A stretch of 64,000 nt of DNA, taken from contig NZ_FODT01000005.1 in NCBI RefSeq assembly GCF_900110435.1, positions 345,480-409,479 on the forward strand. The letters are read 5' to 3'. This DNA is from Rhodopseudomonas pseudopalustris (GTDB lineage: Bacteria; Pseudomonadota; Alphaproteobacteria; Rhizobiales; Xanthobacteraceae). Made by a program: the position numbers and the translations under genes. The notes beneath the pieces were generated by a model. It saw nothing but the letters and a program-made list of their open reading frames with translations, was not told where the DNA came from and made no database searches. This document shows, in pieces, positions 21,583 to 33,818 of the stretch (the stretch's first letter is position 1; the number at the start of each line of letters is the position of its first letter).

Positions 21583-21790
21583 CTAGAGCAGGATGACTTA
21601 TCTTCGAATCGTCATCCCGCTCTAGGTTCTTGTTCGAGCATGATCTTTTCCGAAAACCGGTATCCCCTTTTCGGGATCATGCTCTAACGTTTTCGAGCGA
21701 AGTGGATACCGGTTCGCGTCAAGAGAACGCGGCAGAACATCAAGTTCGAGCTTCGGTTCTGATTCGATCAGAACCGAAAAAGCGCGAGCC
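21583..21790 (+). repeat. Composite palindromic repeat, copy 2 (three hairpin modules)
   Basis: Module 1 (21583-21625) has arms CTAGAGCAGGATGAC and GTCATCCCGCTCTAG. Module 2 (21636-21684) has arms GAGCATGATC and GATCATGCTC around an inner CCGAAAA/TTTTCGG pairing. Module 3 begins GTTTTCGAGCGAAGTGGAT and ends in a hairpin TTCGGTTCTGAT/ATCAGAACCGAA. It fills the whole gap between pepT and the convergent small secreted-protein gene, so it probably also terminates both transcripts. Confidence 0.85.
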
Positions 21791-22075
21791 TCAGTTCGGC
21801 GGATTGGCGGGTTTGCTGCGCTTTTCCGGTGCGGGCTTTGCAGCCGTCTTTTGCGCGTCGCCACCGCGAACATTGCCCCAAGGATCGACAGGTCCGGAGG
21901 CGTTCGGGACATTGCCGAGCGACCTTTGATAGGCCTTTTCCGCGCGCTTCTCGGCCTCGATCTCGCCCTGCGTTTTTTCCTTGTCGGGATCGCCGTATTT
22001 CTGGATCGGCGCGGTTTGCGCGTAAGCGGGCCCGGCCAGCAAAGCGATCATCGCGACGGCACACAAGACTCTCAT
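21791..22075 (-). CDS. Small secreted protein, function unknown
   Basis: This 94-residue protein begins with a clear signal peptide (MRVLCAVAMIALLAGPAYA, cleavage after AYA). The mature part is polar and charged with KEKTQGEIEAEKRAEKAYQ and a Lys/Pro-rich tail, probably helical then disordered. The ATG at 22075 has GGGAGA upstream and is preferred over the longer frame, which adds an unlikely arginine-rich leader. The stop codon lies next to the palindromic repeat. I do not recognise a named family. Confidence 0.75.
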   Translation of the reverse strand: MRVLCAVAMIALLAGPAYAQTAPIQKYGDPDKEKTQGEIEAEKRAEKAYQRSLGNVPNASGPVDPWGNVRGGDAQKTAAKPAPEKRSKPANPPN

Positions 22076-22193
22076 GCTGTTCTCCCAATCAGGCGAGGCC
22101 TGCATATCACCGCGCCGACCGCGACGCCAACAGGCCGCAGGACGACCCGGTCGCCTTGCACAGACCACGACCGGCGGGCTAGATAGGCCCTGC

Positions 22194-22270
22194 GGGCGGC
22201 TAGCTCAGCTGGTTAGAGCATCTCGTTTACACCGAGAGGGTCGGGAGTTCGAATCTCTCGCCGCCCACCA
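22194..22270 (+). tRNA. tRNA-Val (anticodon TAC)
   Basis: Complete cloverleaf: acceptor GGGCGGC with GCCGCCC, D-loop AGCTGGTT, anticodon loop TTTACAC giving TAC, T-loop TTCGAAT, discriminator A and encoded CCA; 77 nt. Confidence 0.97.
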
Positions 22271-22306
22271 CGCCCCTCCTGTCCGTCTCTCCTCTCCGGA
22301 AACCAA

Positions 22307-22332
22307 AGCGGCGCCCCCTGAGGAGCGCCGCT
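22307..22332 (-). terminator. Probable lon terminator
   Basis: Arms AGCGGCGC and GCGCCGCT with a ten-base loop, followed on the minus strand by TTGGTTT. It lies 25 bases after the lon stop codon and may also stop transcripts from the convergent tRNA-Val. Confidence 0.6.
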
Positions 22333-22357
22333 GATGTCGTTATGAGGCTCGCGCCGC

Positions 22358-24796
<2,439 letters not shown>

Positions 24797-24950
24797 GGCC
24801 CGTTCCTTTCGTTATGCCCCCTTGCACGCGGCCCGCCCCCCGGCGCAGCCACCACAAGGTGCCGAGTGTACCGGCGCGTTTCGGCCGGCTCAGGCCCCAC
24901 TCGTCCGGGTTTGAAGGCGAATCCTGGTAACGCTTGTCATCGCCGAGAAC

Positions 24951-24982
24951 ATTAGGTGGCTATCCACCCGGGGGGTGTCAAG
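24951..24982 (-). promoter_or_regulatory. Candidate heat-shock (sigma-32) promoter of lon
   Basis: On the minus strand CTTGACA (24976-24982) is followed after 16 bases by CCACCTAAT (24951-24959). This resembles the alphaproteobacterial RpoH pattern of CTTGAA-like and CCCCAT-like boxes. The region 24797-25124 (328 bases between lon and clpX) holds no gene; it contains this element and the clpX terminator. Confidence 0.4.
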
Positions 24983-25049
24983 TCATGGAAAAGGCGCTGA
25001 TTAATCCGGCGTGTACGCGTGCGTGTGCGCGTGGAAGCGCAGACGAAAT

Positions 25050-25077
25050 CGGGCTGCCGAGAGGTCTCGGCAGCCCG
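25050..25077 (-). terminator. clpX terminator hairpin
   Basis: A perfect inverted repeat with 13-base arms (CGGGCTGCCGAGA and its complement, two bases between), followed on the minus strand by ATTTCG. It lies about 48 bases after the clpX stop. Confidence 0.7.
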
Positions 25078-25124
25078 GTCTTGAAAACCCATTCGCCCGG
25101 ACGACGCCGTGCGGTCGGTTACCA

Positions 25125-26399
25125 TTACGCGCTGGCGCTGCTCTCCGCCGCCCGGTCTGAACGGTCGGCATAAATGTAGAGCGGACGCGCTGTTCCATCG
25201 ACGACTTCGCGCGAGATCACAACTTCCTCGACGCCTTCGAGACCCGGCAGATCGAACATCGTCTCGAGCAGAATGCTCTCCAGAATCGACCGCAGGCCGC
25301 GGGCGCCGGTCTTGCGCTCGATCGCCTTGCGCGCCACCGCACCAAGCGCCTCGTCGGCGAAGGTGAGTTCGATGTTCTCCATTTCGAACAGCCGCTGATA
25401 CTGCTTGACCAGCGCGTTCTTCGGGTCCGTCAGGATCTTCTTCAGCGAGGCCTCATCGAGATCCTCGAGCGTTGCCACGACGGGCAGACGGCCGACGAAT
25501 TCCGGAATCAGGCCGTACTTCAGCAAGTCTTCCGGCTCGACGTGACGGAAGATTTCGCCGGTGCGGCGATCTTCAGGCGCGAGCACCTGCGCCGCGAAGC
25601 CGATCGAGGTCGAACGGCCGCGCGCCGAGATGATCTTTTCAAGGCCCGCGAACGCACCACCGCAGATGAACAGAATGTTGGTGGTGTCGACCTGCAGGAA
25701 CTCCTGCTGCGGATGCTTGCGGCCGCCCTGCGGCGGGACCGAAGCCACCGTGCCTTCCATGATCTTCAGCAGCGCCTGCTGGACGCCCTCGCCCGACACA
25801 TCGCGGGTGATCGAGGGATTGTCCGACTTGCGCGAAATCTTGTCGATTTCGTCGATATAGACGATACCGCGCTGCGCCCGCTCGACGTTGTAGTCGGCAG
25901 CCTGCAGCAGCTTCAGAATGATGTTCTCGACATCCTCGCCGACATAGCCGGCTTCGGTCAGAGTCGTCGCATCCGCCATCGTGAACGGCACGTCGAGAAT
26001 CCGCGCCAGCGTCTGCGCCAGCAGCGTCTTGCCCGAGCCGGTCGGACCGATCAGCAGGATGTTCGACTTCGCGAGCTCGACGTCGTTGTGCTTGGTCTGG
26101 TGATTCAGCCGCTTGTAGTGGTTGTGCACCGCGACCGAGAGCACCTTCTTCGCATGGCCCTGGCCGATCACATAATCGTCGAGGACCTTGCAGATCTCCT
26201 TCGGGGTCGGGATGCCGTCGCGCGACTTCACCAGCGAAGATTTGTTCTCTTCGCGGATGATGTCCATGCACAGTTCCACGCATTCATCACAGATGAATAC
26301 CGTGGGGCCGGCGATCAGCTTGCGGACCTCGTGCTGGCTCTTTCCGCAGAACGAGCAGTACAGGGTGTTCTTGGAGTCGCTCGTACCGACCTTACTCAT
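25125..26399 (-). CDS. clpX: ATP-dependent Clp protease ATP-binding subunit ClpX
   Basis: The 424-residue AAA+ unfoldase feeds substrates to ClpP. The N-terminal zinc-binding domain has four cysteines (CSFCGKSQ and CDECVELC). The AAA+ core shows Walker [16 protein letters not shown], Walker [10 protein letters not shown], the pore loop GYVGEDVEN and sensor motifs in [12 protein letters not shown]. The ClpP-docking IGF loop region is present. The gene follows clpP on the same strand after 355 bases, with a GGAGAA before its ATG. Confidence 0.97.
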   Translation of the reverse strand: MSKVGTSDSKNTLYCSFCGKSQHEVRKLIAGPTVFICDECVELCMDIIREENKSSLVKSRDGIPTPKEICKVLDDYVIGQGHAKKVLSVAVHNHYKRLNHQTKHNDVELAKSNILLIGPTGSGKTLLAQTLARILDVPFTMADATTLTEAGYVGEDVENIILKLLQAADYNVERAQRGIVYIDEIDKISRKSDNPSITRDVSGEGVQQALLKIMEGTVASVPPQGGRKHPQQEFLQVDTTNILFICGGAFAGLEKIISARGRSTSIGFAAQVLAPEDRRTGEIFRHVEPEDLLKYGLIPEFVGRLPVVATLEDLDEASLKKILTDPKNALVKQYQRLFEMENIELTFADEALGAVARKAIERKTGARGLRSILESILLETMFDLPGLEGVEEVVISREVVDGTARPLYIYADRSDRAAESSASA

Positions 26400-26785
26400 T
26401 TCGTTCTCCGTCCGCAGTTCGGTCTTCTCTGGTGACCGTGTCTCCCGGCTGGACCCGGCAGATTTGGTATAAATGGAGCAAATTCCGTACCAGAAAAGAC
26501 CCCCCGCACTTCTGTGGCCGCACCAATCGCGGCCGTTTCGAATCCCCCAAACACTTTCGTCGATCAGGTTCAGCCAACCATGCTGTCACCCGTCTATCAA
26601 GAATTCACTAATCGACAGCACGCCGAAGCGCGTGACAATAGCGTGATTTGCTGCAATTGCGCGACCCCGCATTACGGAAATCAGGGCAGAGTTGCGCCTT
26701 TGCCACGCGTGAATCGGCACGAAAGCGGAACATCCAGGCTGTTCCTGAGGATTCCACGAGGCTCTTGTCCGAGCCAGCCGCTCGA
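26400..26785. other. clpP-clpX intergenic region
   Basis: 386 bases without a supported gene. It contains a short hairpin GGAACA/TGTTCC at 26727-26745 just after clpP, and a second, GGCCGC/GCGGCC, at 26516-26534. Neither has a T-run. The clpX promoter should be here, but I cannot point to it. Base composition is less GC-rich near 26460-26660. Confidence 0.5.
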
Positions 26786-27430
26786 TCAGGGCGCCTTCGG
26801 ACCCGAGGCCGAGGCCGTCTCTTCGGCGCGCTTGTCGATCACCTTGTCGACGATGCCGAATTCGCGCGCCATCTCGGCGGTGAGGAACTTGTCGCGCTCC
26901 AGCGCGTCCTCGATCGCCTTGTAGGTCTGGCCGGTGTGGTGAACGTAAATCTCGTTCAGCCGCTTCTTCAGGTTCAGGATCTCCTGGGCGTGCAGCATGA
27001 TGTCGGTGGCCTGGCCCTGGAACCCGCCCGACGGCTGATGCACCATGATCCGCGCGTTCGGCAGCGAGAACCGCATGTCCTTGTGGCCGGCGGCGAGCAG
27101 CAGCGAGCCCATCGAAGCGGCCTGGCCGGTGCACAGCGTCGAGACCGGCGGGCGGATGAACTGCATGGTGTCGTAGATCGCCAGACCCGATGTCACCACG
27201 CCGCCCGGCGAGTTGATGTACATCGAGATTTCCTTCTTCGGATTCTCGGCTTCCAAGAACAGCAGCTGGGCGACCACCAGCGTCGACATGCCGTCCTCGA
27301 CCGGTCCGGTCAGGAAGATGATCCGCTCTTTCAGGAGGCGCGAGAAGATGTCGTAGGCTCGCTCGCCGCGGTTGGTCTGCTCGACCACCATCGGCACGAG
27401 GTTCATATAGGTTTCCACCGGATCGCGCAT
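26786..27430 (-). CDS. clpP: ATP-dependent Clp protease proteolytic subunit
   Basis: The 214-residue self-compartmentalising serine protease has its catalytic serine in [10 protein letters not shown] (Ser106) and histidine in MVHQPSGG (His131). The aspartate lies further on, in the [12 protein letters not shown] region. Length matches housekeeping ClpP of alphaproteobacteria. It sits between tig and clpX in the common tig-clpP-clpX order, all on the minus strand. Confidence 0.97.
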   Translation of the reverse strand: MRDPVETYMNLVPMVVEQTNRGERAYDIFSRLLKERIIFLTGPVEDGMSTLVVAQLLFLEAENPKKEISMYINSPGGVVTSGLAIYDTMQFIRPPVSTLCTGQAASMGSLLLAAGHKDMRFSLPNARIMVHQPSGGFQGQATDIMLHAQEILNLKKRLNEIYVHHTGQTYKAIEDALERDKFLTAEMAREFGIVDKVIDKRAEETASASGPKAP

Positions 27431-27751
27431 AATTCACCTGAGGTTGTCGAAGACGACTGCTCGAGGGGCCGAAAATATAGGCTCCGCAGCGAGCGATCGT
27501 CCCGTGATGCAGGACATGAAGCGAGTGCTCACATATGGGCCGATTGCGCGGCGACAAGGGCGAGCCCCGTTTCTGAGCCGAGTTGATACTGATTCGGCCG
27601 GTCGCGGCAAAACCGTCAGAGCCGATTCAGGATCGAATCGCCGGGCTTTCATGGCGCATCGTTAACGCCGCCTCACGATGCGAAACGGCCGCCGTGACGG
27701 GGTCACAGCGGCCGATCAAAGCGATCAAAGCTCAAAAGATGAAAGACTGGC
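27431..27751. other. tig-clpP intergenic region
   Basis: 321 bases without a gene. It holds the tig terminator (27686-27714), a perfect 9-bp direct repeat gatcaaagc at 27714-27731, and presumably the clpP promoter. On the minus strand CCTATATTT about 40 bases before the clpP ATG could be a -10 box, but no matching -35 is clear. Confidence 0.5.
27686..27714 (-). terminator. tig terminator
   Basis: Arms CGGCCGC and GCGGCCG with an inner GTGAC/GTCAC pairing, followed on the minus strand by TTTCG; 37 bases after the tig stop codon. Confidence 0.7.
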
Positions 27752-29113
27752 TCAGGCCGCCGTCTTGTCGGCGTCGTCGTCCTTGTAGAGCTCCTCGCGG
27801 GTGACCTTCTTCTCGGTCACATTGGCGAGCTCGAGGATGTAATCGACCACCTTGTCTTCGTAGATCGGGGCGCGGAGCTGGGCCAGCGCCTCGTTGTTGC
27901 TGCGGTAGAAGTCCCAGACTTCCTTCTCGCGGCCGGGCATCTGCCGGGCGCGCTCGATCACGGCGCGGCTGACCTCGTCGTCGGTGACCTGGATCTTGTT
28001 CTTCTCGCCGATCTCCGACAGCACCAGGCCGAGACGGACGCGGCGGTCGGCGATCTTGCGATATTCCTCGCGCGCCGCCTCTTCGGTGGTGTCCTCGTCG
28101 GCGAAGCTCTTGCCGTTCTGCTGCATCTCGGCGTTGATCGAGCGCCACATCACCTCGAACTCCTGCTCGACCAGCGATGGCGGCGCGTCGAACTTGTGGG
28201 TCTCGTCGAGGCGGTCGAGCAGCTGCCGCTTGACCCGCAGACGGGTGGCGCCGGCATATTCGGCACCGAGCCGGGCGCGTGCGGCTTCCTTCAGCTTGTC
28301 GAGCGATTCCATGCCGAGGGTCTTGGCGAATTCGTCGTCGATGGTGACGTCCTGCGGCGCCTCGACCTTGGTCGCAGTAGTCTCGAACTCGGCCGGTTTG
28401 CCGGCGAGCGTGTCGCTGGCGTAATTGGCCGGGAACGACACCTTGATGGTGCGGGTCTCGCCGACGGCGATTCCGGCGAGCTGGTCCTCGAAGCCCGGAA
28501 TGAAGCTGCCCGAGCCGATCACCACCGGAATGTCCTCGCCGGTGCCGCCATCGAAGGCGACGCCGTCGATGGTGCCCTTGAACGACACGGTGACGCGGTC
28601 GCCGGTCTCGGCCTTGGCGCCTTCGGCCTTGTCCGCATAGGCGCGGTTGGCTTCGGCGATGCGCTTGATCGCCTCGTCGACGTCGGAATCGCCAACGTCG
28701 ACCACCGGCTTCTCGACCGAGAAGCTCTTGAAGTCGGCGAGTTCGATGGTCGGCACGACTTCGATCGCGACGGTGTAGTTCAGGTCCGACTTGCCGGCGA
28801 GGATGTCCTCGACGACTTTCTGGTCCTGCGGCATCGTGATCTTCGGTTCGGTGGCGAGGCGGAAGCCGCGCTCGGCGAAGATGCCGTCATTGGTCTCGCG
28901 GACCAGCTTGTCGATGGTCTCGGCAGCGACCGAGCGGCCATAGACCCGCTTCAGATGGCTGACCGGCACCTTGCCGGGGCGGAAGCCGTTCAGCTTCACC
29001 TTGTCCTTGAGATCGACCAGCCGCGCATCGACCTGGGCGTCGATGTCCGCAGCCGGGACATTGACTTCGAATTCGCGCTTCAACCCGTCGGCGACGGTTT
29101 CCTTGACCTGCAT
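27752..29113 (-). CDS. tig: Trigger factor
   Basis: The 453-residue ribosome-associated chaperone and peptidyl-prolyl isomerase has the N-terminal ribosome-binding signature [17 protein letters not shown] (the GFRxGKxP motif). The central FKBP domain ([20 protein letters not shown] and the [12 protein letters not shown] strand) and a helical C-terminal arm domain follow. The ATG at 29113 ([10 protein letters not shown]) fits the family start; the open frame upstream overlaps the tRNA-Leu region and is not coding. It is upstream of clpP and clpX. Confidence 0.96.
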   Translation of the reverse strand: MQVKETVADGLKREFEVNVPAADIDAQVDARLVDLKDKVKLNGFRPGKVPVSHLKRVYGRSVAAETIDKLVRETNDGIFAERGFRLATEPKITMPQDQKVVEDILAGKSDLNYTVAIEVVPTIELADFKSFSVEKPVVDVGDSDVDEAIKRIAEANRAYADKAEGAKAETGDRVTVSFKGTIDGVAFDGGTGEDIPVVIGSGSFIPGFEDQLAGIAVGETRTIKVSFPANYASDTLAGKPAEFETTATKVEAPQDVTIDDEFAKTLGMESLDKLKEAARARLGAEYAGATRLRVKRQLLDRLDETHKFDAPPSLVEQEFEVMWRSINAEMQQNGKSFADEDTTEEAAREEYRKIADRRVRLGLVLSEIGEKNKIQVTDDEVSRAVIERARQMPGREKEVWDFYRSNNEALAQLRAPIYEDKVVDYILELANVTEKKVTREELYKDDDADKTAA

Positions 29114-29264
29114 GGCGTCGATCTTCTTCCGCTTGATCCAGCCGGGCGGCTGGAAGTGTCGAATGTTGCGATGCGCAGCGACAAGCCTGCACCGGTGGTT
29201 TGGCGGGCGCGTGTCCTTGCGGACTCGGCCCACCGGAAATTCGTCTTGAGCAAGAGCACTTGCG

Positions 29265-29349
29265 TGGTGCGGGCGGAGGGACTCGAACCCCCACGACTTT
29301 CGTCACTGGAACCTAAATCCAGCGCGTCTACCAGTTCCGCCACGCCCGC
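29265..29349 (-). tRNA. tRNA-Leu (anticodon TAG)
   Basis: An 85-nt class II tRNA on the minus strand. The acceptor GCGGGCG pairs with CGCCCGC, the anticodon stem CTGGA/TCCAG has loop TTTAGGT (TAG), followed by a long variable arm, T-loop TTCGAGT, discriminator A and encoded CCA. Confidence 0.97.
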
Positions 29350-29497
29350 AAGAGCATCATTGTCCGGCCGCGATGCCGCGGGCGGCGGGCTTATAACATG
29401 ACAAACAGGTTGTGCATCAAGAAAATCCCGTTGTTGTGAAGCTCCGCGGCGGGCCGCCGCAGTGGACAGGCCGGCCCGAACATGGTCCGCATCGGCG

Positions 29498-30826
29498 ATG
29501 ACCAATGACCTCACGTCTCTATCGCGCCGCACCCTTCTCGCAAGCCTCGGCGGCGTCGCGCTCGCCGGGCTGACGCTGCGAGCTCCTGTCCATGCGGCCG
29601 CGCCGCGCAAGGCGCTGACGCTGCGCGCGACGATGGGCCAGACGATTCTGAGAGCCGGCGGCGAACCGGTGGCGCGGCCGGTGCTCGCGCTCGCGGAGGC
29701 GGTTGCGCTGCACCGCGGCGACGAGGTCTCGGTGCGGTTCGAGAACGAGCTGAAGCAGCCGGCGCTCCTGAGCTGGCGCGGCCTCGACGGCGTGGCAGCC
29801 GCCGAGCCGCTGGTCGGCCGGCAGCCGGTCCCGCCGGGCGGCCATGACAGTTTCGTGCTGCCGCTGCGCTCCGCCGGCACCCTGCTCGCCGATTTGCGCC
29901 TCCTTGCCGACGCCGGACCATCGCCGATGCCGGCGCTGCCGCTGGTGGTGCGAGAGGCCACACCGCCACAGGTCGACGGCGACGAACTGGTGCTGATCGA
30001 GGATGCCCGGCTCGGCAAGGACGGCCAGCCGCTCGCCGCCGGCGTCGACTCCGGCGACACGCCGTGGCTCTACACCATCAATGGTAAGCCGACCGCAGAC
30101 ATCGCGCTGCGCGCCAATGGCCGGCTCAGACTCCGCGTCATCAATGCCTGCCAGCGCAATGTGATCGCTCTGAAAATCGACGATCACGACGTCCGGGTGA
30201 TCGCCCTCGACAGCCAGCCGGCGGAGCCGTTTTTGGCGCGCGGCGGCACGTTGGTGCTGGCGCCCGGCGGCCGCGTCGATGCGCTGATCGACGCGACCCG
30301 GCCGCCCGGCTCGACCTCGGCGGTCAATCTGCTCGACGGCGGCAAGCCGATTCCGATCGCCCGATTGGTCTATTCCGGCGAGCCGCCGTTGCGCGGCGCG
30401 CCGCTGCCGCTCCCCACGCCGCTGCCCGACAGCGGCCTGCCCGCCCAGCTCCCGCTCGGCTCGGCGCTGCGGGTCGAGCTTCCGCTCGGCGCCCTGACCT
30501 CGGCTCAGCTCGACTGGTTTGCGCCCGGCAAATTCACGCCCGCCTCCGGCCCCGCGTTCCAGGTCAAGCGCGGCCGCACTGTGGTGCTGGCGCTGACCAA
30601 CCGCGCCACGCAGCCGATGGTCTTCCACCTGCACGGCCATCATTTCCGCCTGCTCGACCGGCTCGACGACGGCTGGAAGCCGTTCTGGCTGGACACGCTG
30701 GCGATCGACGCCGGCCAGACCCAGCGAATCGCCTTCGCGGCCGAGCATCCCGGCCTGTGGCTGATCGAGGCGATGGCGGCGAAATGGTCGGCGCCGCGGC
30801 TGCTGCGCAGCTATCTGGTCAGCTAG
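29498..30826 (+). CDS. Multicopper-oxidase-like Tat-exported protein lacking most copper ligands
   Basis: The 442-residue protein has a twin-arginine signal (SRRTLLASLGGVALAG, residues 9-24) and a three-cupredoxin-domain layout, so it is periplasmic. In domain 1 the usual HWHG is replaced by SWRG (residues 92-95). In domain 3 HLHGHHF (377-383) is kept, but the expected HCHxxxH region is replaced by EHPGLWLIEAM (417-426). Loss of these ligands suggests it cannot form a normal trinuclear site. FtsP/SufI is a known copper-free member of the family and is one possible functional analogue. The ATG at 29498 is chosen because the longer frame places residues before the Tat motif without a better ribosome-binding site. 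Confidence 0.8.
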   Translation: MTNDLTSLSRRTLLASLGGVALAGLTLRAPVHAAAPRKALTLRATMGQTILRAGGEPVARPVLALAEAVALHRGDEVSVRFENELKQPALLSWRGLDGVAAAEPLVGRQPVPPGGHDSFVLPLRSAGTLLADLRLLADAGPSPMPALPLVVREATPPQVDGDELVLIEDARLGKDGQPLAAGVDSGDTPWLYTINGKPTADIALRANGRLRLRVINACQRNVIALKIDDHDVRVIALDSQPAEPFLARGGTLVLAPGGRVDALIDATRPPGSTSAVNLLDGGKPIPIARLVYSGEPPLRGAPLPLPTPLPDSGLPAQLPLGSALRVELPLGALTSAQLDWFAPGKFTPASGPAFQVKRGRTVVLALTNRATQPMVFHLHGHHFRLLDRLDDGWKPFWLDTLAIDAGQTQRIAFAAEHPGLWLIEAMAAKWSAPRLLRSYLVS

Positions 30827-30872
30827 CGCCGCGCCGACACCGGCACGCCAAGCGATCGCCAGGGCGACTGCG

Positions 30873-32933
30873 ATGCGAACACTGATCATCGACAATTACG
30901 ACTCGTTCACCCGGAACCTGGCGCATCTGGTCGCCGTGGTGAACCAGGAGGAGCCGATCGTCGTCCGCAACGACGAACTCGATTGGGACGCCTTGGCCGG
31001 CCTCGCCTTCGACAGCGCGATCATCTCGCCCGGCCCCGGCCATCCCACGCGCGCCGGCGATTTCGGGATCTGCCGTCGGTTTCTGAACGAGACCACCAAG
31101 CCCGTGCTGGGGGTCTGTCTCGGCCATCAGGGGATCGCCGCGGCGGCGGGCGGACAGGTGGGGCGCGCGCCGCAGCCGATCCATGGCAAGGCGGTGCCTG
31201 TCCGCCATGCCGGCGCCGGTCTGTTCCACGGCATCCCATCGCCGTTCCTGGCGGCCCGCTACAATTCGCTGACCGTCCATCGCCCCTTGCCGGCCGACCT
31301 GGTCGAACTCGCCTGGAGCGAGGACGGCCTGGTGATGGGCTTGATGCACCGCGAGCGGCCGCAATGGGGGGTGCAGTTCCATCCCGAGTCGATCATCACT
31401 GAACATGGCGATCGCCTCCTACGCAATTTCCGCGACCTCGCGTCTGCGCGACAGCCACGACCGGTCAGCGGCTTTGCGCCCGCGCCACAGCGCCCGGCTG
31501 CGCCGCGGCCTCGGGTTCGGCTGGCATGGACCGAAATCCGCAATCCGCCGCCGCCGGCCGCCGCCTTCCCGCTTTTGTTCGCCGACAAGCCGTGCGCGTT
31601 CTGGCTGGACAGCAGCCTGGCCGAGCCCGGCCGGGCGAGATGGTCGTATTTCGGCGCCGCGTCCGGCGAAAGCATCGCGCGCGAGGCCGATAACGGCGCC
31701 GCCGGCAAGCTGCTGGACGAGCTGGCGCCGCGGTTGCGGTCGGAGATCGACAATCCGCCACCCTGCCCGTTCACCGGCGGATGGGTCGGTTATCTCGGCT
31801 ATGAACTCGGCCGGGATTTCGGCGGCGCCATCACCGGCCGCAGCCCGTTGCCGGACATGATGCTGCAGTCGGTCGATCGCTTCATCGCCTTCGATCACCA
31901 GCACCAGCGGATGTATGCGGTCTGCGTCGTCGCGACCGCGGATGGCGACGTGGAACATCGCTGGCTGTCGGCGATCGCCGCAGCCCTGCAGGCGATCGGC
32001 GACGGGGCGGAGCATCCGCCGCAGAGTCCGGCCGTTGCAACGCCGGTTCGCTTCCGCCTCGACCGCGACCGCGACCGCTGCCTCGCCGACATCAGCCAGT
32101 GCCTGGAATGGATCGGCGCCGGCGAGACCTATCAGGTCTGCCTGACCAACGGCATCCGCACCCGGCTCGCGCTCGATCCGCTGGCGCTGTATCGCGTGCT
32201 GAGATCGATCAACCCCGCGCCCTACGCCGCGTATTTCGCCTGGCCGGGCGGCGCGGTGCTGAGCGCCTCGCCGGAGCGATTCCTGCAGGTCGACAACCGC
32301 GGAATGGTCGAGGCGCAACCGATCAAGGGAACGATCCGGCGCGACCCCGACCCGATCCGCGATGCGCAGCTTGCGCGCGAACTGGCGGGCAGCGCCAAGG
32401 ACCGCGCCGAGAACGTGATGATCGTCGATTTGCTCCGCAACGACCTGTCGCGGGTGTGCAGACCGGGCTCGGTGGTCGTTCCCAAGCTGTGCGACGTCGA
32501 ATCCTACGCCACCGTGCACCAATTGGTCAGCACCGTCCGCGGCGAACTGCAGCCGGACAACACTGTGATCGATCTGATCAGGGCAGCGTTCCCCGGCGGC
32601 TCGATGACCGGCGCGCCGAAGACGAGGACATTGGCGCTGATCGACCAGCTCGAGGGACGCGCGCGGGGGGTGTATTCGGGGGCGCTGGGGTGGTTCGGTT
32701 TCGACGGCGCGGCCGATCTCAGCATCGTCATCCGGACGATCGTGCAGAGCGGCGACGAGCTGAGCTTCGGCGTCGGCGCCGGCATTGTCGCGCAATCGAC
32801 GCCCGAGGGGGAGTTCGACGAGATGATGTTGAAGGCGCAGGCCTCGATCCGCGCCATCGTCACCGCCGCGACCGGCGGTTTCGCCGACGAACTGTTCGAG
32901 GTCGAGGGCATCGCGCCTCGCACAAACAAATAA
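30873..32933 (+). CDS. pabB: Aminodeoxychorismate synthase, fused glutaminase (PabA) and synthase (PabB) domains
   Basis: The 686-residue bifunctional enzyme makes 4-amino-4-deoxychorismate from chorismate and glutamine for folate synthesis. Residues 1 to about 195 are a class I glutamine amidotransferase (NYDSF; nucleophile in GVCLGHQG; His-Glu in GVQFHPESI). From about residue 240 a chorismate-binding domain follows, with EAQPIKGTIRR, DLLRNDLSRVC and PGGSMTGAPK. The lysine in PIKGT is typical of PabB, whereas anthranilate synthase has alanine there. The next gene encodes the matching lyase, supporting p-aminobenzoate synthesis. It starts 46 bases after the cupredoxin gene. Confidence 0.9.
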   Translation: MRTLIIDNYDSFTRNLAHLVAVVNQEEPIVVRNDELDWDALAGLAFDSAIISPGPGHPTRAGDFGICRRFLNETTKPVLGVCLGHQGIAAAAGGQVGRAPQPIHGKAVPVRHAGAGLFHGIPSPFLAARYNSLTVHRPLPADLVELAWSEDGLVMGLMHRERPQWGVQFHPESIITEHGDRLLRNFRDLASARQPRPVSGFAPAPQRPAAPRPRVRLAWTEIRNPPPPAAAFPLLFADKPCAFWLDSSLAEPGRARWSYFGAASGESIAREADNGAAGKLLDELAPRLRSEIDNPPPCPFTGGWVGYLGYELGRDFGGAITGRSPLPDMMLQSVDRFIAFDHQHQRMYAVCVVATADGDVEHRWLSAIAAALQAIGDGAEHPPQSPAVATPVRFRLDRDRDRCLADISQCLEWIGAGETYQVCLTNGIRTRLALDPLALYRVLRSINPAPYAAYFAWPGGAVLSASPERFLQVDNRGMVEAQPIKGTIRRDPDPIRDAQLARELAGSAKDRAENVMIVDLLRNDLSRVCRPGSVVVPKLCDVESYATVHQLVSTVRGELQPDNTVIDLIRAAFPGGSMTGAPKTRTLALIDQLEGRARGVYSGALGWFGFDGAADLSIVIRTIVQSGDELSFGVGAGIVAQSTPEGEFDEMMLKAQASIRAIVTAATGGFADELFEVEGIAPRTNK

Positions 32934-32944
32934 CGGTGACGGCG

Positions 32945-33757
32945 ATGGCGGAGTGGTTGTGGTTCAACGGCGAGGTGGTCGAAGCGCGGCAGGTGAGCAT
33001 CTCGCCCGCCGATCGCGGCCTGCTGCTGGCCGACGGCGTGTTCGAAACAATGCGGGCGCAGGCCGGGAGAATCCTGTGGCTGTCCGATCATCTGGCGCGG
33101 CTGCGCGCCGGCGCGGCGCTGCTCGGGATTCCGGTCCCGTTCCCGGACGACAGCATCGCCGAGGGTCTTCTCGAATTGACCGACCGGGCGGCCGCGCCGT
33201 TGGCCGCGCTGCGCCTGACCCTGACGCGTGGGCCTGGGCGGCGGCGGGGCCTGTGGCCGCCGGATGATCCGGTGCAGCCGACCCTGCTCGGCAGCATCGC
33301 GCCGATCGCCGCCGTGCCGATGCCGGCGGCGGCGCGTCTGGTGATCTGCCGCAGCACCCGCCGCAACGAGTTCTCGCCGCTGACCCGGGTCAAGCACCTC
33401 TCATATGGCGATGCACTGCTGGCGCGGCGCGAGGCCGGCGACCGCAACGCCACCGACGCGGTGCTGCTGAACACCCGCGGCCATGTCGCCTGCAGCACGG
33501 TCGGCAACATCTTCGTCCGCGACCGCAACGGCTGGGCGACGCCGCCGCTGGACGACGGTGCGCTGCCGGGGCTCGCCCGCGCCAGAGCCTTGGTCGCGCT
33601 TGGCGCCGAACAGAGGTCGATCGAGGCGTCGGCGCTGCGCAGCGTCGATGCGGCGGTCCTCACCAATAGCCTCGGGATCACGCCGGTGTCGCATCTCGAC
33701 GACCGTCCGCTCGGCGTGGTCGAGTCCCCCGCAGCTCTGGCCAAGCTGTACGACTGA
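32945..33757 (+). CDS. pabC: Class IV PLP enzyme, probable aminodeoxychorismate lyase
   Basis: The 270-residue fold type IV aminotransferase-like protein has the PLP lysine in TRVKHLSYGDALLARR, the N-terminal ADRGLLLADGVFETMR, and a C-terminal TNSLGITPV (PLP phosphate region). The family includes branched-chain and D-amino-acid aminotransferases. Its place 11 bases after the PabAB fusion favours 4-amino-4-deoxychorismate lyase, giving p-aminobenzoate and pyruvate. The ATG at 32945 is preferred; a GTG three codons upstream is possible. Confidence 0.85.
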   Translation: MAEWLWFNGEVVEARQVSISPADRGLLLADGVFETMRAQAGRILWLSDHLARLRAGAALLGIPVPFPDDSIAEGLLELTDRAAAPLAALRLTLTRGPGRRRGLWPPDDPVQPTLLGSIAPIAAVPMPAAARLVICRSTRRNEFSPLTRVKHLSYGDALLARREAGDRNATDAVLLNTRGHVACSTVGNIFVRDRNGWATPPLDDGALPGLARARALVALGAEQRSIEASALRSVDAAVLTNSLGITPVSHLDDRPLGVVESPAALAKLYD

Positions 33758-33818
33758 TGCTCGGCGGCGGCGACGCAGCTTGCCGGCGGCGGCGCATGCG
33801 GCTCGGACGGACGCGCTT

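Noticed and set aside
27714..27731. Tandem gatcaaagc repeat as a possible CRISPR-like or iteron element
   Set aside because: Only two units with no spacer; no CRISPR array, cas gene or replication origin was seen in the window.
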